DNA of 64,000 nt from Ophiobolus disseminans (GCA_010093685.1 MU006221.1:1519491-1583490), one strand, 5' to 3'; positions 1 to 12,891 are shown, numbered from the stretch's first letter. Notes: generated by a model from the sequence alone, not told the origin. Program-made: numbers and translations.

Positions 1-1853
1 CGCTTCTCGATTGTTAATTCTGCAGGCCATAGGCCGCTCAAGTATGTTTTTTACTCATATTATGCGAAGGAAAGAAAACGAGCAGCTATCAGCCTTGCTT
101 TTGTCGACTTTGTCGCGGTGTGAGAACAGCGCATATGCAGGAAGAATTGATGGATTGAACTGAGGTTGTATTGGGCGAAGCTACATAAAGTAGATATATG
201 TGAGTGGCTGTGGGCAGCGCTAGCTCAATGGAGGTAGTTGCATTTTGCTTACCGTAAAGGTGAGGTGCGATTGCTAACAAGGGAAGAGAGACTCTAAACC
301 GTGACAGACTTCGACACGTCCAAACATAGACAGGATATGCGATCCTTAAGTTCATTTCGGTGTCAGTAGTATCTTTTCGTTCCGGAACGAAGAGCAAAGA
401 GCCTTGCAGATCTCATATTTTTTTTATGCTTCTCGAGGTCCAGAAAGCAGAGCGAACTATCAAGTTTATGCCCGGCAGCTTCGAAGGCATGGAAAAGTAT
501 TCGCCGCGTTTTCATGTCTAGAAATCCAACGCGAGACACACCCCATAGGTCGGATAGCATGGCATTTCCGGAAGCCGCAGAGGGCAGGACATAGCCATGT
601 ATGAGTGTGGTTCTTGGAGCCATAGCCCCCTTGCCGTACTATTTTGAGATATGCATATCCCGAATGCGGGGAGGGGGAAGAGTTTTGTGGCCACGTGCGG
701 GTCGTTGAGAAGGAGAACGACATAGATCCGACAGGACGGCGTTTCCAGAACTTGCAAAGCGTAGAACATGTATTCTTTTGTATCATTTTCTGCTTCTGGA
801 GCCATATCCCACATCGCGTCGCATTTCGAGATACGCAATCCTGGTTGAGTGGAAGGAAGAAAGCAGGTGCACCATACAATCGATTTATGCATCTTGCAGC
901 AAAACCACCGAACGGCGCCATACACCAGAGCTTGACAGTTTTCGACAGACATAAGTACTTTCGATGGCCGCTTTGGTGCACAAAGCAATTTGCAACAGTG
1001 GTTCAGGAAGGGAAAGAAGCAGGAGCGCAATTAGGGGATTTCTACACGCCATCAGCAACTAGCAAATTTCATATGGTCTATCCACGCAGCGCTTTTGAGA
1101 AGTCATAGTATCCACCTACGTACCAAGAGTGCAGTACGCCTTACCGTCACCCATCACCCACGCCCCTCACACAATCACGCCTCCATTCCCGAAACATATC
1201 TCCTTCCAAGCCATGTCTTTCGGACAATATGGCGCGACCACATACATGTGCGCAAAGCATCGCAGTCTCAAAGAAAACTCGCAAGACCTGGCACTTCGAA
1301 CCGTGTACCCAAAATCAGCCGTAGAGCTTTTCAATCCCTACACCACGCGAGCTAGAGACGACGCAATATAAAAAGGCACCATGAGTCCCTTGCATAGTGA
1401 GTGCTTCGAATGCCTCCCGCATCATGCTTCGTCGTGTAAAAAGTTGTCCAAGAGTACTCTGGACCACCTCAGGATGAACAATCGAGCCAGACATCGCGGC
1501 GTTGACTATGTATGATTCAACGAGCGCAGGTGACGAGGTGTAGGGACGACGTAGTGAGCTCGTGTATGTTGTTTCTGGCCCCCGCAAGAAAGCGTGGGAT
1601 GGAGTAGGAAAAAAAGGCAAGAAAAGCAGTCAAGCAAGGAAGGGGGTTTAAAGGGACGAGGGTTATGGCGTGAACGGACCGATGCATGAAAAGTGCGTAG
1701 GATGGAGGTGAGAGGAAACAAGACAAACGGCGGACGAGATAGTTTGGCATCGAGTTGGGAAGAAGAATGATTGGAAACAATACAACGCTAATAAATGAAT
1801 GCCAAGGCTAAAACTAACCGTAAACCTATGCTCCACCCATCCCCTCCTCCACC
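1..1853. other. intergenic, no supported gene
   Basis: Open frames here are short or overlap one another on opposite strands, and none shows a recognisable domain or a start with coherent coding sequence. Downstream of the Lon stop codon (1854-1856) the sequence is pyrimidine-rich on the + strand, probably the 3' flank of that gene. No RNA gene or repeat was recognised. Confidence 0.6.
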
Positions 1854-4637
1854 CTATAGCCTACTCTCCAACCCCCCCAATCCCTTTCCCTCCCACGCCT
1901 CCGGCCAAACCAATCCCAACGCCTCCCAAATGCCGCCCACAAACTCAATCTTGAGTCCAGCTTTAACCTCCTCGGGCAAATCCCTCGCATCCTTCCTATT
2001 CCCCTCGGGCAACAGCACACGCTCCACGCCCGCCCTCAACGCGCCGATCAGTTTCTCTTTAATCCCACCAACAGGCAAGACACGCCCGCGGAGCGAAACT
2101 TCGCCGGTCATGGCAAGCGTCGGCGGCACGGGCTTGCCTGAAAAGAGGGAGATGAGACCAACGGTGTGTGCAAGACCAGCCGAAGGCCCGTCTTTGGGTA
2201 TCGCGCCAGAGGGGCAATGAACGTGTACGCTTCGTTTCTTCATGATATCCTCATCTCTTGAGGCAGCGAGACCAAGCTCGGCAGCATGTGCTTTGACCCA
2301 GCTGAGTGCGACTTCCACACTCTCTTTGAGAACATCGCCCAATTTGCCCGTGAGTTGTACGCGTCCTGTGCCTGGCATGTCTAGAATTTCGATAAACAGA
2401 ATAGAGCCCTGGCCGCCGGTGCTGTACGCCACAAGACCTGTAACGACGCCTGGTCGATTTGATTGTTCGGTGATTTCTTCGGCGAAGCGCTCGATGCCTA
2501 GCGTAGCATCGATGTCTTCGAGAGTGACGACGGGCGAGTAGGCGGCGAGGGTGTTTGTGTCTCTTGCGGTTGCGAATTCTACGGCCTTGGAGCGGCATAC
2601 GGACCCGATTTCGCGCTCGAGGTTGCGCACGCCGGATTCGCGGGTGTAGGATGTGATGATCTTGTCTAGGACGTCGGTGGGTATTTCGACGTCGTCGTGC
2701 TTGAGGCCGTTTGTGGTGATTTGCTTGGGTATGAGGTGGCGGGATGCAATGTGGCGTTTTTCGAGCGTGGTGTAGCCTGAGAGTTGGATGGTTTCCATGC
2801 GGTCGAGCAGTGGTGGGGGGATGGTGTCGAGGCTGTTGGCGGTAGCGATGAATAAGACTTTGCTTAGATCAATCGGTATGTTGACATAATGGTCGGTAAA
2901 GGTGTGATTCTGTTCCGGGTCGAGGACCTCAAGCATCGCGGCGGAAGGGTCGCCGTTGTAGTTTGACGTGCCGAGCTTGTCGATCTCGTCGAGGAGGAAG
3001 ACGGGATTCGACACGCCGACCTTCTTGAGCCCGCCGACAAGGACACCAGGCATGGCAGCGACGTATGTCCGGCGATGGCCACGAATCTCAGCTTCATCCC
3101 GTACGCCACCAAGTGAGATGCGGTGGAACTTGCGGCCGAGGGCTGTGGCGACCGACTTGGCGAGTGATGTCTTTCCAGTCCCTGGAGGACCGACGAGGAG
3201 AAGGATGGGTGACTTATCAACCATGCGCTTCTTCTCGAGTAGCCGTAGCTCTTGCTCCGACTGCTCCCGCGGTGCCTTGTCCTCGACCTCCTGCTCCTTT
3301 GCCTCCTCCTCTGCCTCGGGTGTCTCGGTGAGGGCGCGGATCTGATCGTCGATGCTCCGGTTGGCTTGCTCCTTCAGCTTCAGCACCGCCAAGTATTCCA
3401 GCAGCCGCTTCTTGATCTTGTCGAGCCCGTAGTGGTCGTCGTCGAGCTGCTTCTTCGCCTTGATCAATGTACCTGTATCAAGTTGGTCGACGGTCATCTT
3501 CGTCCACGGTATCTCGGCGAGGTTCTCGAGGTAGTTCCGGCAGACCTGGTACTCTGCCTGCGCCGGGTTCATCTTCTCCAGCCGCTTCAACTCCCGTTGT
3601 GCGACCTTGTCGGCGTCGGGCGACAGCTTCGCATCTTCTAGTCGCTTCTTAAGCTCGTCGAGCTCATTTGCCTCCTCCTCTCCACCCTGCTGCTGGCCGC
3701 CACCCGGGAAACCGCCAGGGAAGCCAGTGGGTAGTCCGCCGCCTGCCTTGCCCTGCCGTACCAGCGCCGCTTGCTGCAGTCGTCGCAGCTGGTCAATGTC
3801 GAAGCTGCCGGTCGGGACTTGTGTGGTTGTGACGGTGATGCGTGTGCTGCCCTGGATGTTGCTGATCTGCCGCTGGAGGATCTCGATGACGCGGTCGACT
3901 CGCTCCTTTGCATCCACGGCCGCCAGCACGCGCAGCTTCTCCTCGTGCGTGCAGTCGACGACATTGGCCATGAAGTCTGCCAGCGACCCCGCCTCAGACA
4001 CGTCCTTGCGTGTGATGTAGAGCTCGAGTCTCCGTGCGACGATGGGCGAGAGTGTGACCGAGGGCGTGCGCGGGAGGATGGCGGAGAGGCGGACGAGGGC
4101 GAGCAGTTCGCGTGAGAGCTGCTTGAGGAGGTTGAACTGCTCTAACAGCTCTGGGCTCGCCATGTCGACGTATTCCTCGACAGGTGCCAGCTCGCCCTCA
4201 AAGTACGGCCGCTCCTGCACGATGTCCACCACCTGTACCCGTTCGATGCCCTCCACCACCAGACTCAGGTCGCCCTGCCGCCGCCCCTGCACGCCACTGA
4301 CCTTTGCGACGCATGCATACCCGAAGATGTCCTTCTTGCCCGCCTGCATCGGGTCGCTCTCATACACCGTCTTATCCGTGTTGCCGCCATCGTCGATCAG
4401 CAACCGCCCGTCGTGGGGGCTATTCGAGTTCGAGTTGAGCGGCACGCATGCGACTGTGATGGCGGCGTCCGGTTTCGCAGTCGGGCTGATGCTGTAGATC
4501 TTGGCCAGTATCGCCGCCACATCGGACCGGTTTGTGATGGGGATCTTGAGCGTTGTGCCGGGCAGGACAGCGAAGGGAGGCGCGAGCGGGATGAGAGGGA
4601 GCACCTTGGTGCTGGTCTTTGAAGAACCTTTGCCCAT
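1854..4637 (-). CDS. peroxisomal Lon protease homolog 2
   Basis: ATP-dependent serine protease that degrades misfolded or oxidised proteins in the peroxisome matrix. The single exon encodes 927 aa, normal for the family. Visible parts: Lon N-terminal substrate domain (about 10-270), a Gly/Pro-rich linker (about 300-330), a AAA+ module with Walker A GPPGTGKTS near residue 482 and Walker B FLLDEID near 550, and the C-terminal protease with catalytic Ser in PKDGPSAG near 818 and Lys in GGIKEKL near 860. The protein ends in SRL, a type 1 peroxisome targeting signal, and has no mitochondrial presequence, so it is the peroxisomal and not the mitochondrial Lon. The start MGKGSSK directly precedes the conserved LPLIPLAPPFAVLPGT segment. 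No intron is needed. Confidence 0.95.
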   Translation of the reverse strand: MGKGSSKTSTKVLPLIPLAPPFAVLPGTTLKIPITNRSDVAAILAKIYSISPTAKPDAAITVACVPLNSNSNSPHDGRLLIDDGGNTDKTVYESDPMQAGKKDIFGYACVAKVSGVQGRRQGDLSLVVEGIERVQVVDIVQERPYFEGELAPVEEYVDMASPELLEQFNLLKQLSRELLALVRLSAILPRTPSVTLSPIVARRLELYITRKDVSEAGSLADFMANVVDCTHEEKLRVLAAVDAKERVDRVIEILQRQISNIQGSTRITVTTTQVPTGSFDIDQLRRLQQAALVRQGKAGGGLPTGFPGGFPGGGQQQGGEEEANELDELKKRLEDAKLSPDADKVAQRELKRLEKMNPAQAEYQVCRNYLENLAEIPWTKMTVDQLDTGTLIKAKKQLDDDHYGLDKIKKRLLEYLAVLKLKEQANRSIDDQIRALTETPEAEEEAKEQEVEDKAPREQSEQELRLLEKKRMVDKSPILLLVGPPGTGKTSLAKSVATALGRKFHRISLGGVRDEAEIRGHRRTYVAAMPGVLVGGLKKVGVSNPVFLLDEIDKLGTSNYNGDPSAAMLEVLDPEQNHTFTDHYVNIPIDLSKVLFIATANSLDTIPPPLLDRMETIQLSGYTTLEKRHIASRHLIPKQITTNGLKHDDVEIPTDVLDKIITSYTRESGVRNLEREIGSVCRSKAVEFATARDTNTLAAYSPVVTLEDIDATLGIERFAEEITEQSNRPGVVTGLVAYSTGGQGSILFIEILDMPGTGRVQLTGKLGDVLKESVEVALSWVKAHAAELGLAASRDEDIMKKRSVHVHCPSGAIPKDGPSAGLAHTVGLISLFSGKPVPPTLAMTGEVSLRGRVLPVGGIKEKLIGALRAGVERVLLPEGNRKDARDLPEEVKAGLKIEFVGGIWEALGLVWPEAWEGKGLGGLESRL

Positions 4638-5656
4638 GTTGTTGATGTGTCGAGTGTTCTGGGAGGAATGAGAGAGAGAGGCGCGGCGGATGTATCGAAG
4701 GGGTGATCGCGTGTATCAGTGATGCAATGCGGTGCGGATCCGGAGATGGCGCTGCACTCCTGATTGATAACAGTATGTACAACAAGTACAACCTCTCTAA
4801 ACTCCAGATTGCTCGAGCTACAAGTACAACAACAGTAAAGTCAAAGGCGCAATGATTAGTATAAAGAGGGGGTATCGTGATTCCAGAAGATGCTCCGTCG
4901 CGAGGTCGGCACCGCTCACGGGCCATAGCCTCGGCTCTGCCTATCACCTGTCATCACGAATCACGTCGTGCATCAGATAAGATAATCGAGACCGTCCATC
5001 GCTTGCGCCTGCAAGCCTTCACATGCACGGAGCAGTCGAGGCGGGTCTGGAGTGTTGGAGGTGGAAAATGCGGCAGCATTGAATGCTGAACAGACGCGTG
5101 ATAGTTGTTGTGTGTGCATGCTGGACTCGCCACTCCACACCACCACTTCACTCAAGGCTATACATGCCGAATCGGGGCATGCAGAACAGCGAGGCGAAAG
5201 TCTGGCATGCAGCTCTCGCACAACTCTGCAGCGTCTCTCGTGCTGCTGGTGAGGTATCGCGGCTGCCTGTCCTCACGACACTGGAGCTTCTACAATCATG
5301 CACCTGCGAGTTGTATTCCACTGCCTACTCAGTCTCCAACGTATGATTTTTGCAAATTCTATCAAAAGACTCTCCCGTATGCGTATATTTGACTCTTCTC
5401 ACAACAATAAAAGGTAGATAGCCATGTGAAGCAATGAAAGACCAACACGCGCGTCTCCTCGCACTGCCACATCCTGCACAAGAAGCAGATTGTCGACCGC
5501 AAGGGCGCATGCGGCGTTTTAATGGCGTCTAGGATCCGTTACCCATGCTTCCAACATCTTTTCTAGAATCCTTCCATATGCGGAAGCTCAAGAGACCCAA
5601 TGGCGTGGAACAAAGCATCTCGTCACGTGCAAGACACGCCGTACGACTCCTGACAG
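4638..5656. other. intergenic between Lon promoter and CHO2 3' end
   Basis: About 1 kb holding the 5' flank of the Lon gene (right side of that gene, minus strand) and the 3' flank of CHO2. Short frames on both strands overlap and show no domain. No RNA gene or repeat was recognised. Confidence 0.6.
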
Positions 5657-8600
5657 CTAGTGCCGCGTAGGTGTGTTTCTACCACGGCTAGCGGACATAC
5701 TGTAAGGCGCCTGATGGTACTGGTTAGTATTGTCCGCGCGTGTGGATGGAGACTAGAACTCACCAAGATCTTTTTCGCATTGCAGATACGCCACGCCAGG
5801 TTCCTGGCGTTGCCGTCGGCTTGGACAACTTCGGGAGCAAATTCGATGCCGAACCTTGAACATGTTAGCCGCGTGTCACATAGAGCATTCATATCATGCG
5901 AGGCACTTACATCTGATGCACGGCGAATACGACGCGCTTAGAGAACTTGCCGTCACGTTCGACCAGACTCCCAAAGCTCTCCTCTGCGGTTGAAGGCGCA
6001 ATCTCGGGGTCGTGATCAAAGCAGTTTTGAATGACAGGTAGAAGAGCCTGCTCGGCTGCACGGTGGATCGTGCCATTGGCGTCGACCTCCACATCGTCCT
6101 CGTCGAAACGGGGAATGCGAATCTCAAAGGCTTGAGAGACCGCCATGACATGATGTTTCCCGCCGTGATGGTACCTGAACTCGAAGACGCCAGTAGTCCA
6201 CCAGAGCTTGTCGCCGCGGAACTCAACCACACCTGTGCGAACCTCTGATGCATCATCCTCACTAGAGCCTGTGGTCTTCAGATGGTCAGACACCAGAATA
6301 CCCTCCTCGGCTCGGGTGGAATGGTAAACGCCCTTGTTTGTAGCGACCCATCTCCCATTAGAGCTGATGCGTGTGACTTCGCGAGACTGATTATCTGCAA
6401 CCATGTAGAGACCAATCCAATCCTTTTTGCTGTGGTTGACGGGCGCTTGCCAACGGACCTTGATAGGAGCACCGTATTCCAACGCCAGTGTCTTAAACTC
6501 GCTGGTACGTGGTGCAGGAGTCCTCGCTAACTCACCCTCGCGGCCACCGTTCTTTTGCTGCTCTACCGTGGACGCTGAAGGCGTACCCTCAATCTCTAGA
6601 TTATACTGCTTGGGATCCAAGCCTGCGAGATCCTGTGGGACACGAGAGATGGAAATGCGTGTTGGGTATGATTTGAAGAGGGCAGTGGTGTCCTTGAAGA
6701 TTATTTCTACCCCAGCAGCCAGCTTCGGTCGTGCGTGCTCCAGAAGGTCTTCAATGAACTCGACACCAGAATTCAGATAATCGTCTGCTGTGGATTGCCA
6801 GTTTCTCACAGGGCTGGGAAGAGCCTGGCGCACTGTTTTGCTGACTCCAGATTCTTGCCGAAGCTTCTGCCCGTAGAGTCTGAGAGCACAGTTAGCAGTT
6901 GCTTCCAAAATTCTTCTGCTTTTGTTTGAACTGTGCCTGAAGTGATCCGCAAAACTATCGAGGGTGTAATGAAACCAACAATGGTGCGAAACACTGCAGG
7001 ATGCCTCAAAAGTATAGTAGATATAAAACAAATGGGCTACTTACTTGGTCATGTGCGGTCTCTCTACAAACTGTAGGAAGCATAGATTCAAGATGTGTGC
7101 AGTTGCGGCGAGATAGAAGATTGGCGCGTTCCACGCGATTAACGCGACGCCCCATACACCAGCCAGGCCAAGGACACGTTCCGGGTTGTTGAGGAAGCGA
7201 TAGATGCCCGAATAGGTCAGATTGCTTGATGGTGGATCGAAGAAGAAATCGCCGCACAGGAATCCAAATTCGCCAAGAGAGTCGTAGATGCTCATCGCCG
7301 TCCACAGCTGCAGGGCAATGAGAGCGACGCCAAGTACATGTCTCAACAGGGTGAGTCCGAGGTACCAGTCAGCAGGGAGACTGTACATCTTCCATGCAGC
7401 TGCTCCTAGGGATGCGTGGCACATTGTCATGCTGAGGTAGTACAGACTCTTCCATTGACGCCATGCTTCCTCCTTGGTGTCGCCATATTTGATGAAATGA
7501 CGTGTCCAATTCTTCTTCTTAGACTGCCGATCCAGTATATAACCTAAGCCAAGAGCATACCATAGTCTCCAAGCCATTGCGTTAATAAATAATAGTATCG
7601 CGAAGGTGGACGGGATCAGTGTTGCCAAACAGAACATGTAGAAAGAAAGTAATACTACCGTTACATCGATGGAGCGGTGGAAGTCGGTATTAAGTGGGCC
7701 GACGATATGGTGCATTGGGGCTGGACGCCTGACGGAGTCGTATAGGGCTCCTCCGTCGGCAAAATGAGCGTCTGACTGGGAGGTGGAAGGTCGGTCTTCG
7801 TGGGCTAGCTTCTCAGAATTGTGGCGCGTTCGGCGTGGAGGAGGGGCGTTGTACGTCTTGTCAATATGGGGCGTTTCCACGAGAATCAAAAAGGCAAACT
7901 GGGCAGCATGGGCGATAATGCTGATGAAGAGTACTTTGTAGCTTGCCGTCATCAACGCTATACCGTAGAACCCTGCATAGCCAATGGAGTACATTGGATG
8001 TCTAAGATGTTAGTAAAAATCTCTCAAAAGCCACATTTTCGAAAGCGCAACTCACGGTGCCATCTCAAACACGCCATCGAACGTGAGATTCGCGTCAATA
8101 AGGAAGTAAAAGTCTGCCCAGTACCAAGCGTAGTCCTTGACTACTCGATGGGCATCGAGTTTGACAACTACGTTGAAGACAAATAGTATAATACCTGTTG
8201 TCCATCGCAAAAACCACAGCAACCAACTCTCTGGAGGGCGGTTGAAGCAGGCAATGGCGAATAGACAGTACGACACGAAGTCACACATGAGAATCAGGTC
8301 TACGAGACGTCTGAAGACAAGCCATGTGTTGTACTCAAGCGGCGCTTCGTCGAACTTGTAGTCCTTGGGAATCTTGGTCTCCATCTCGCTCTTGATGAGC
8401 TTGTACAGCGTAGGATGCGGATTGTTGCCCGTCTCAGGGTTCTCAAAGATGCGAGAGTTCTTTGCCCAAAGTACCAAGCGATTATGCTTAGATTGGCCGT
8501 CGAGCAACCAACCAATGCCGGCGTTGTAGGCAGCTCTCCAGAAGAGGAATATGACTGCAAAGGTAGGTATGCGGGCGCTTTTGGGCAGGATGTAAAGGGT

Positions 8601-8993
8601 GAATATCAAGCTTCCGAGTACGGCGAGGACGATCAGGTCGGACATGTTCTTTGGTTGCGAGGGCGAAAGGAGCTGTGAAACCATGTCATGAGTCTGCGGC
8701 ACAATAAAGACTGTATCCTCAGTGTCAGCACATGTATACCGTATGATGACGCCGGTAGTCAACGACGCTGTCATTCTACAGGCGTGGGGTCGCATGCAAC
8801 ACATACCTGTACCATCCGGAACTCGACCATACGTCTTTTTCTGTTGGTCATTTTTCTCATCCTTATCTTCCTGGCTGTTTAGCTCTAGGACCTTTTCTCC
8901 AGCATCTTCTGAACTGCGAAGATGTAGTGGCTTCGCGGAAGGGCGTTCTCGTAGCTGGCTACCATCGGCATTGGAGCCGTTGTGGTCAGTCAT
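5657..8993 (-). CDS. CHO2: phosphatidylethanolamine N-methyltransferase
   Basis: Catalyses the first S-adenosylmethionine-dependent methylation of phosphatidylethanolamine on the way to phosphatidylcholine, in the ER membrane. Six exons (minus strand order): 8993-8807, 8710-8056, 8001-7045, 6879-5911, 5854-5764, 5710-5657. All five introns (96, 54, 165, 56, 53 nt) are GT-AG and the sum closes in frame at 970 aa, close to other fungal Cho2 proteins. Recognisable stretches include VPQTHDMVSQLLSPSQPKN after a hydrophilic N-terminus, two repeated multi-span methyltransferase modules with FDGVFEMAPHPMYSIGYAG and a second PEM block, and the C-terminal FGIEFAPEVVQADGN and AWRICNAKKILAPYSM. An in-frame ATG 21 nt upstream (9014) is an alternative start; the one at 8993 gives MTDHNGSNADG, typical of the family. 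Confidence 0.93.
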
Positions 8994-9829
8994 GGCGCAG
9001 CGATGAGGGTCCAAAGAAACACGCGATTGACGTCGTGTAAAATTGAGTGAGGGGTTTGCTGCTAGATATTCGATCTAGGTTGTGCGTGCCAGGGCACGCT
9101 ATGCAAGTTTTATGCAGTACGCTGTGGGCACTGCTAGGGTGGAGGCTGTTGATGTCGTTGAATATTGCGCGCCAGTCGCGGGAGGTGCAGCGTTAACAGT
9201 GGATTCCCGGGACTTTGGACGGGTAATTAGATTGATGAGGTGTGCATAGAGTGTTGAACTCTAGCAAGCGTCCAATGTTGAAATCGTGGACGTTGTGGGT
9301 GGAAGTGTGGTTCTTAGACTTTGCCCCAAGGTGCCAGACAGCCGAGCCGCACGCCAAAAACGTGCGAATGGCGGAAGCAGCCCCACCAACTGCCGCGTGC
9401 TTGTCAAGCGACGACCCGAACACAACACACCACGAAGCTACACGCTGGCATATGTGCTCACGAACGTGGGGGTATATGGGATCTTGGTAATCTTCAGTAT
9501 ATTATGAGCTGAAAGAAAAGAGGAAGAAGGCTTGTCAAGGCTTTTCGGCTGTATCTCTCGATCCTCAGAAAGGTTTGCAAGTCGCATAGAGCTTCAACGT
9601 TGATGCAAGCTCACGATGTGGACCTGTCTTTGGTCTGTATATGAAATTCATGAACATCTAGTAAAGCAGTTTTATGTAGACAGCATATTGGACATGCATC
9701 CAAACGTGGTGCTTTGTCAAGCAAACCAACGCACCTGAAGCACGCAATTGACGCATGCGCAGGAACTCGACCACTAGAACCCAATCCCTAAAGCATATGC
9801 ATCTGCCGAGACTCCAGTCAGTCTCTCGC
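8994..9829. other. intergenic, CHO2 promoter side
   Basis: Spacer between the CHO2 start and the 3' end of the next minus-strand gene. It should hold the CHO2 promoter; I could not assign an inositol/choline response element with confidence. The frames at 9193-9512 are short, overlap on both strands and show no domain. Confidence 0.55.
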
Positions 9830-10906
9830 TTATAGCGAATTCGTGCGGGCTATGCCAAGCGGTGCATGGCTAATAGCCCTGGGAGAGCTCTGTTGCGGAG
9901 AAGCATTACACCACGTGCCACTACCTCTTCGCTCTAGCGTTGGCGCGGTGTTGATATGGAGACTCTGCATTGATTTGCAAAAAGCAGTTTCTTTGGGATC
10001 TTGGCTTGGCTTAACTTTTGGTTGTTTATCGACCAGCCACGACAGTTTATTGAGCTTGTCGATATGTCGCTGAATGGGCACGCTTGCACAAGATTGTACC
10101 CTAGTTGGTTCGAAAGTCGTCGCAGCGGGACTGAGCGGTGATCGGAGATAAGGCGCATGTGGTATGTCTGCGACGACATTCCGAAACAGTGAAGGAGGAG
10201 ACTCCATGCCGTGAACTGTCATAGTGTCTTCCTCGGGTATGTCGTTCAACTCATCTGGTGCAATCTGTTTGGTGAAGTCCGAGTCAATGCGATGCCGTGC
10301 GAATGGTGACGTGGCAGCATCGTCAGTCCAGCCTGTCCAGCTGATCTCCATTGGCCCCGATTCTTCGTATGAACATTGCGTTGTGCTTGAAGCATAGTCA
10401 GCCACCATCGGCGACAGCTCTGTTGGCGTGCACGAGTAATCTCCGGTAATGTACATGTTGGCTTTACAGGACCGTAAATTGTTTAGGAATGCCTGCTCGT
10501 CTCTTTCTCTGTTCTTGATCTCCTTGTCCAATTCACGCTTATTCTGTTGAATCTTCTTTCGCTTCTTGCGTGGTGGTTGTGGGTCAAAGTTGAGGAGTCG
10601 ATCGTTACGAGCCTGCCTCTTACGGAGAAAGTGAAGGTATGTGACGCAGTTGGCGAGGCCATTTTCCAATACATCCTTTTCATGTTGTAGTCTAGCAACG
10701 TCAACGTTCCATACACTGTAACGGTCTGCAGAGACGAAGCTCTGGAGGAAGAACCCGCTGAAGTGGCTCAGAGCTTGAGTTGGGTACTCCATGTTCAAGG
10801 TGGAGTGTTCGGGAAGGAATGCGGGCCCGCCTTTAGTATGTGTGACAGTAGGAGAAGTGGCTTCGCTAAAGTCGTAAGGTTCAGGCACGGGTTTCTGCCA
10901 CAACAT
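9830..10906 (-). CDS. hypothetical protein, coiled-coil and basic nuclear-type segment
   Basis: A single-exon frame of 358 aa that I do not recognise. Roughly residues 65-145 are charged and helical (RLQHEKDVLENGLAN, then EIKNRERDEQAFLNNL), suggesting a coiled coil. Inside it lies PPRKKRKK, a strong candidate nuclear localisation signal. The remaining two thirds are Ser/Pro/Thr-rich and probably disordered (SPPSLFRNV, SPLSPAATT, SPQQSSPRA). A basic segment next to a helical region recalls bZIP-like regulators, but no convincing basic-region/leucine-zipper heptads are visible, so no function is assigned. The start MLWQKPVPEP is the first ATG of the frame. Length and composition support a real gene. 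Confidence 0.6.
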   Translation of the reverse strand: MLWQKPVPEPYDFSEATSPTVTHTKGGPAFLPEHSTLNMEYPTQALSHFSGFFLQSFVSADRYSVWNVDVARLQHEKDVLENGLANCVTYLHFLRKRQARNDRLLNFDPQPPRKKRKKIQQNKRELDKEIKNRERDEQAFLNNLRSCKANMYITGDYSCTPTELSPMVADYASSTTQCSYEESGPMEISWTGWTDDAATSPFARHRIDSDFTKQIAPDELNDIPEEDTMTVHGMESPPSLFRNVVADIPHAPYLRSPLSPAATTFEPTRVQSCASVPIQRHIDKLNKLSWLVDKQPKVKPSQDPKETAFCKSMQSLHINTAPTLERRGSGTWCNASPQQSSPRAISHAPLGIARTNSL

Positions 10907-12891
10907 TAGGCCAAGCCGAGATTCTTTGACAGGAAAGACTACAACAAATGAACGCGTCGTGTTGAAGTGCTGTCAGGTTGGGCCGAGCGTATTCCTTTCA
11001 GGGCGCCCCGGGCACGCGACGCCTCACCGCGGACTGAAACAGGGTTCTGTCTACGAGTGTAGTGGCGTATGATGAGCAGTAAGAATAAGTAGAGCACTTT
11101 CGGACAACCTCCGGGACAGCCAACCCTTCGTGGCTGAACGTCTGTGAAGTTCCGAGAAACACCGGGAACGTTCCTATAGGGTCTCCAGATCACTGGATGT
11201 GCGTCATATTTACAATCCGGTGGTATAGACCAGTCCACATGTCATGAGTCTGCCAGTGCCGGAAAATCGAGCTGCAATCAGGCCGATGATGGAAAGTGTG
11301 AACGGACCGGCACTGCGGGTGGGTGAACAAAGCCAAAATAAGCGCCAGATGTCTGTGCTACTTTGAAATGACTCTTTGCTTAGACTCCTGGGAAACAATG
11401 ACAATAGCCTTAAGCCTGCTGGACGAGGCCAGCTTTGGGTTTGGAAGCTAGAAAACTACAGTCTGGTGCTCTGCTGGCTTTCTCAATTATTGCATGATGT
11501 CAGATGTACCAAGACAGTGCAGCGTAGAGCGATGCTGAATAGCTGGAAGAGCTATCCGAAAGATGTTTCTTTGTTAGTGCAAGTCGTGAACGTGAATTAA
11601 ATTGATCTTACGTATCTCATCCACGCCCAACTGTCCCGACAGCCCGGCCCGTTTATTCACGTAGGAACATCACGCTTTTCAAGGACCGAAAGCCATCATG
11701 AATTGGTGGTCCGACTCTCGTCTTTCAAAGAGGGGTGATACATCGGCGCACAAGGAGAGGAAGAATGGCCAGGAGAGCTTCTGCAAGGAGCGCCCTGGCC
11801 AAAGCGTATTGCTTGACACGTGAAGAAACTGTAGTATGTTAATGGCCACGCGAGACGGCTAGCATCATTGGGTCGTCTCGCTCAGATCATGCGCATATAG
11901 TTAGTGAAGTACAACAACGCCCTCGGGAGCCTTCGTGCCAGGTTCAATGTTGCGAGCGCTCGGGCCCCTCAAGAACACACTAAGTTCCGACGCGCCACGC
12001 AAGGCCAGCCACCTCTTCTGTTCTCCACGGCGCAATGGCGGAAGTGTTTTCTCGATCATCGTGTTTCTCATTGTGAATATTCAATTTGCCATCTCTATCA
12101 CCCGGGGTTCCGGGTGAACCCACAATTCTGATCACCACGCGTAGCTGCGGTTTATCATAATGGCATTTGTCAACCAAATCCGCTCAGATCCGCCTCCGTT
12201 CGCTACGAAGCCTGCAGCTTCGGAACATCGCGCCCAGCAATCTTTTTGAGTCCACATCAGGGAATCATCGCCAGAGTTTGTGGCATCTGTGGTGGCTTGA
12301 CACGGGTGCCAAAAGTTTGGGTCGACCATGTTTGCCATGCAACATGTTCCTGATCGGCACTCACAATGTTTGACTTTTCAGGTTGCGTACGGCTTCCGCG
12401 ATTTTCATGTGGCTACCCCTCTTCCTCAGATGAGATCGACGTCATCATTTCACGCTTTCGAACGGCCTCTGCCAATGCCATGCACTCCTTCCACTCCGCG
12501 CCCGGTCCTGGGTCTGTGTACAGTTCATTCGTGTGGGGTCACTGCGTTCCTGACATGGATCTCCTGCCACACAGTAAGCACGTTCATCGTACTGCCGCGA
12601 ACTATAGGCATAGTACTCAGCTTGATTTGTCTAGACATGTAAGTTGTACTTTGACTACAAGCGCTAAAGGAGCGGTACCTGGTCACTGACAGTAGTGTCT
12701 AACGTATGATTTCTAAACAACTGTTCGGGCAATTTCTCCACTACTGCGCGGCTAGATGACCCTCATTACGTATGGTACCTCACGTAGTATAAGTATCACG
12801 CAATCCTGGGCTGCCCGAAAATGCCTGGTAACGCGGCTCTTCTAGGAGCTAACGATCTTCCACCACAGCTGATTCGACGACCTGCGATACC
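10907..12891. other. intergenic, no supported gene
   Basis: Almost 2 kb upstream of EGT1 and upstream of the minus-strand orphan, so it contains both promoters. Several short frames occur (about 60-105 codons) but they overlap on opposite strands and lack recognisable domains or credible splice partners. Confidence 0.5.

Noticed and set aside
466..1030. Two overlapping minus-strand frames of about 170 codons
   Set aside because: They overlap each other in different frames and a + strand frame, have unlikely composition and no domain.
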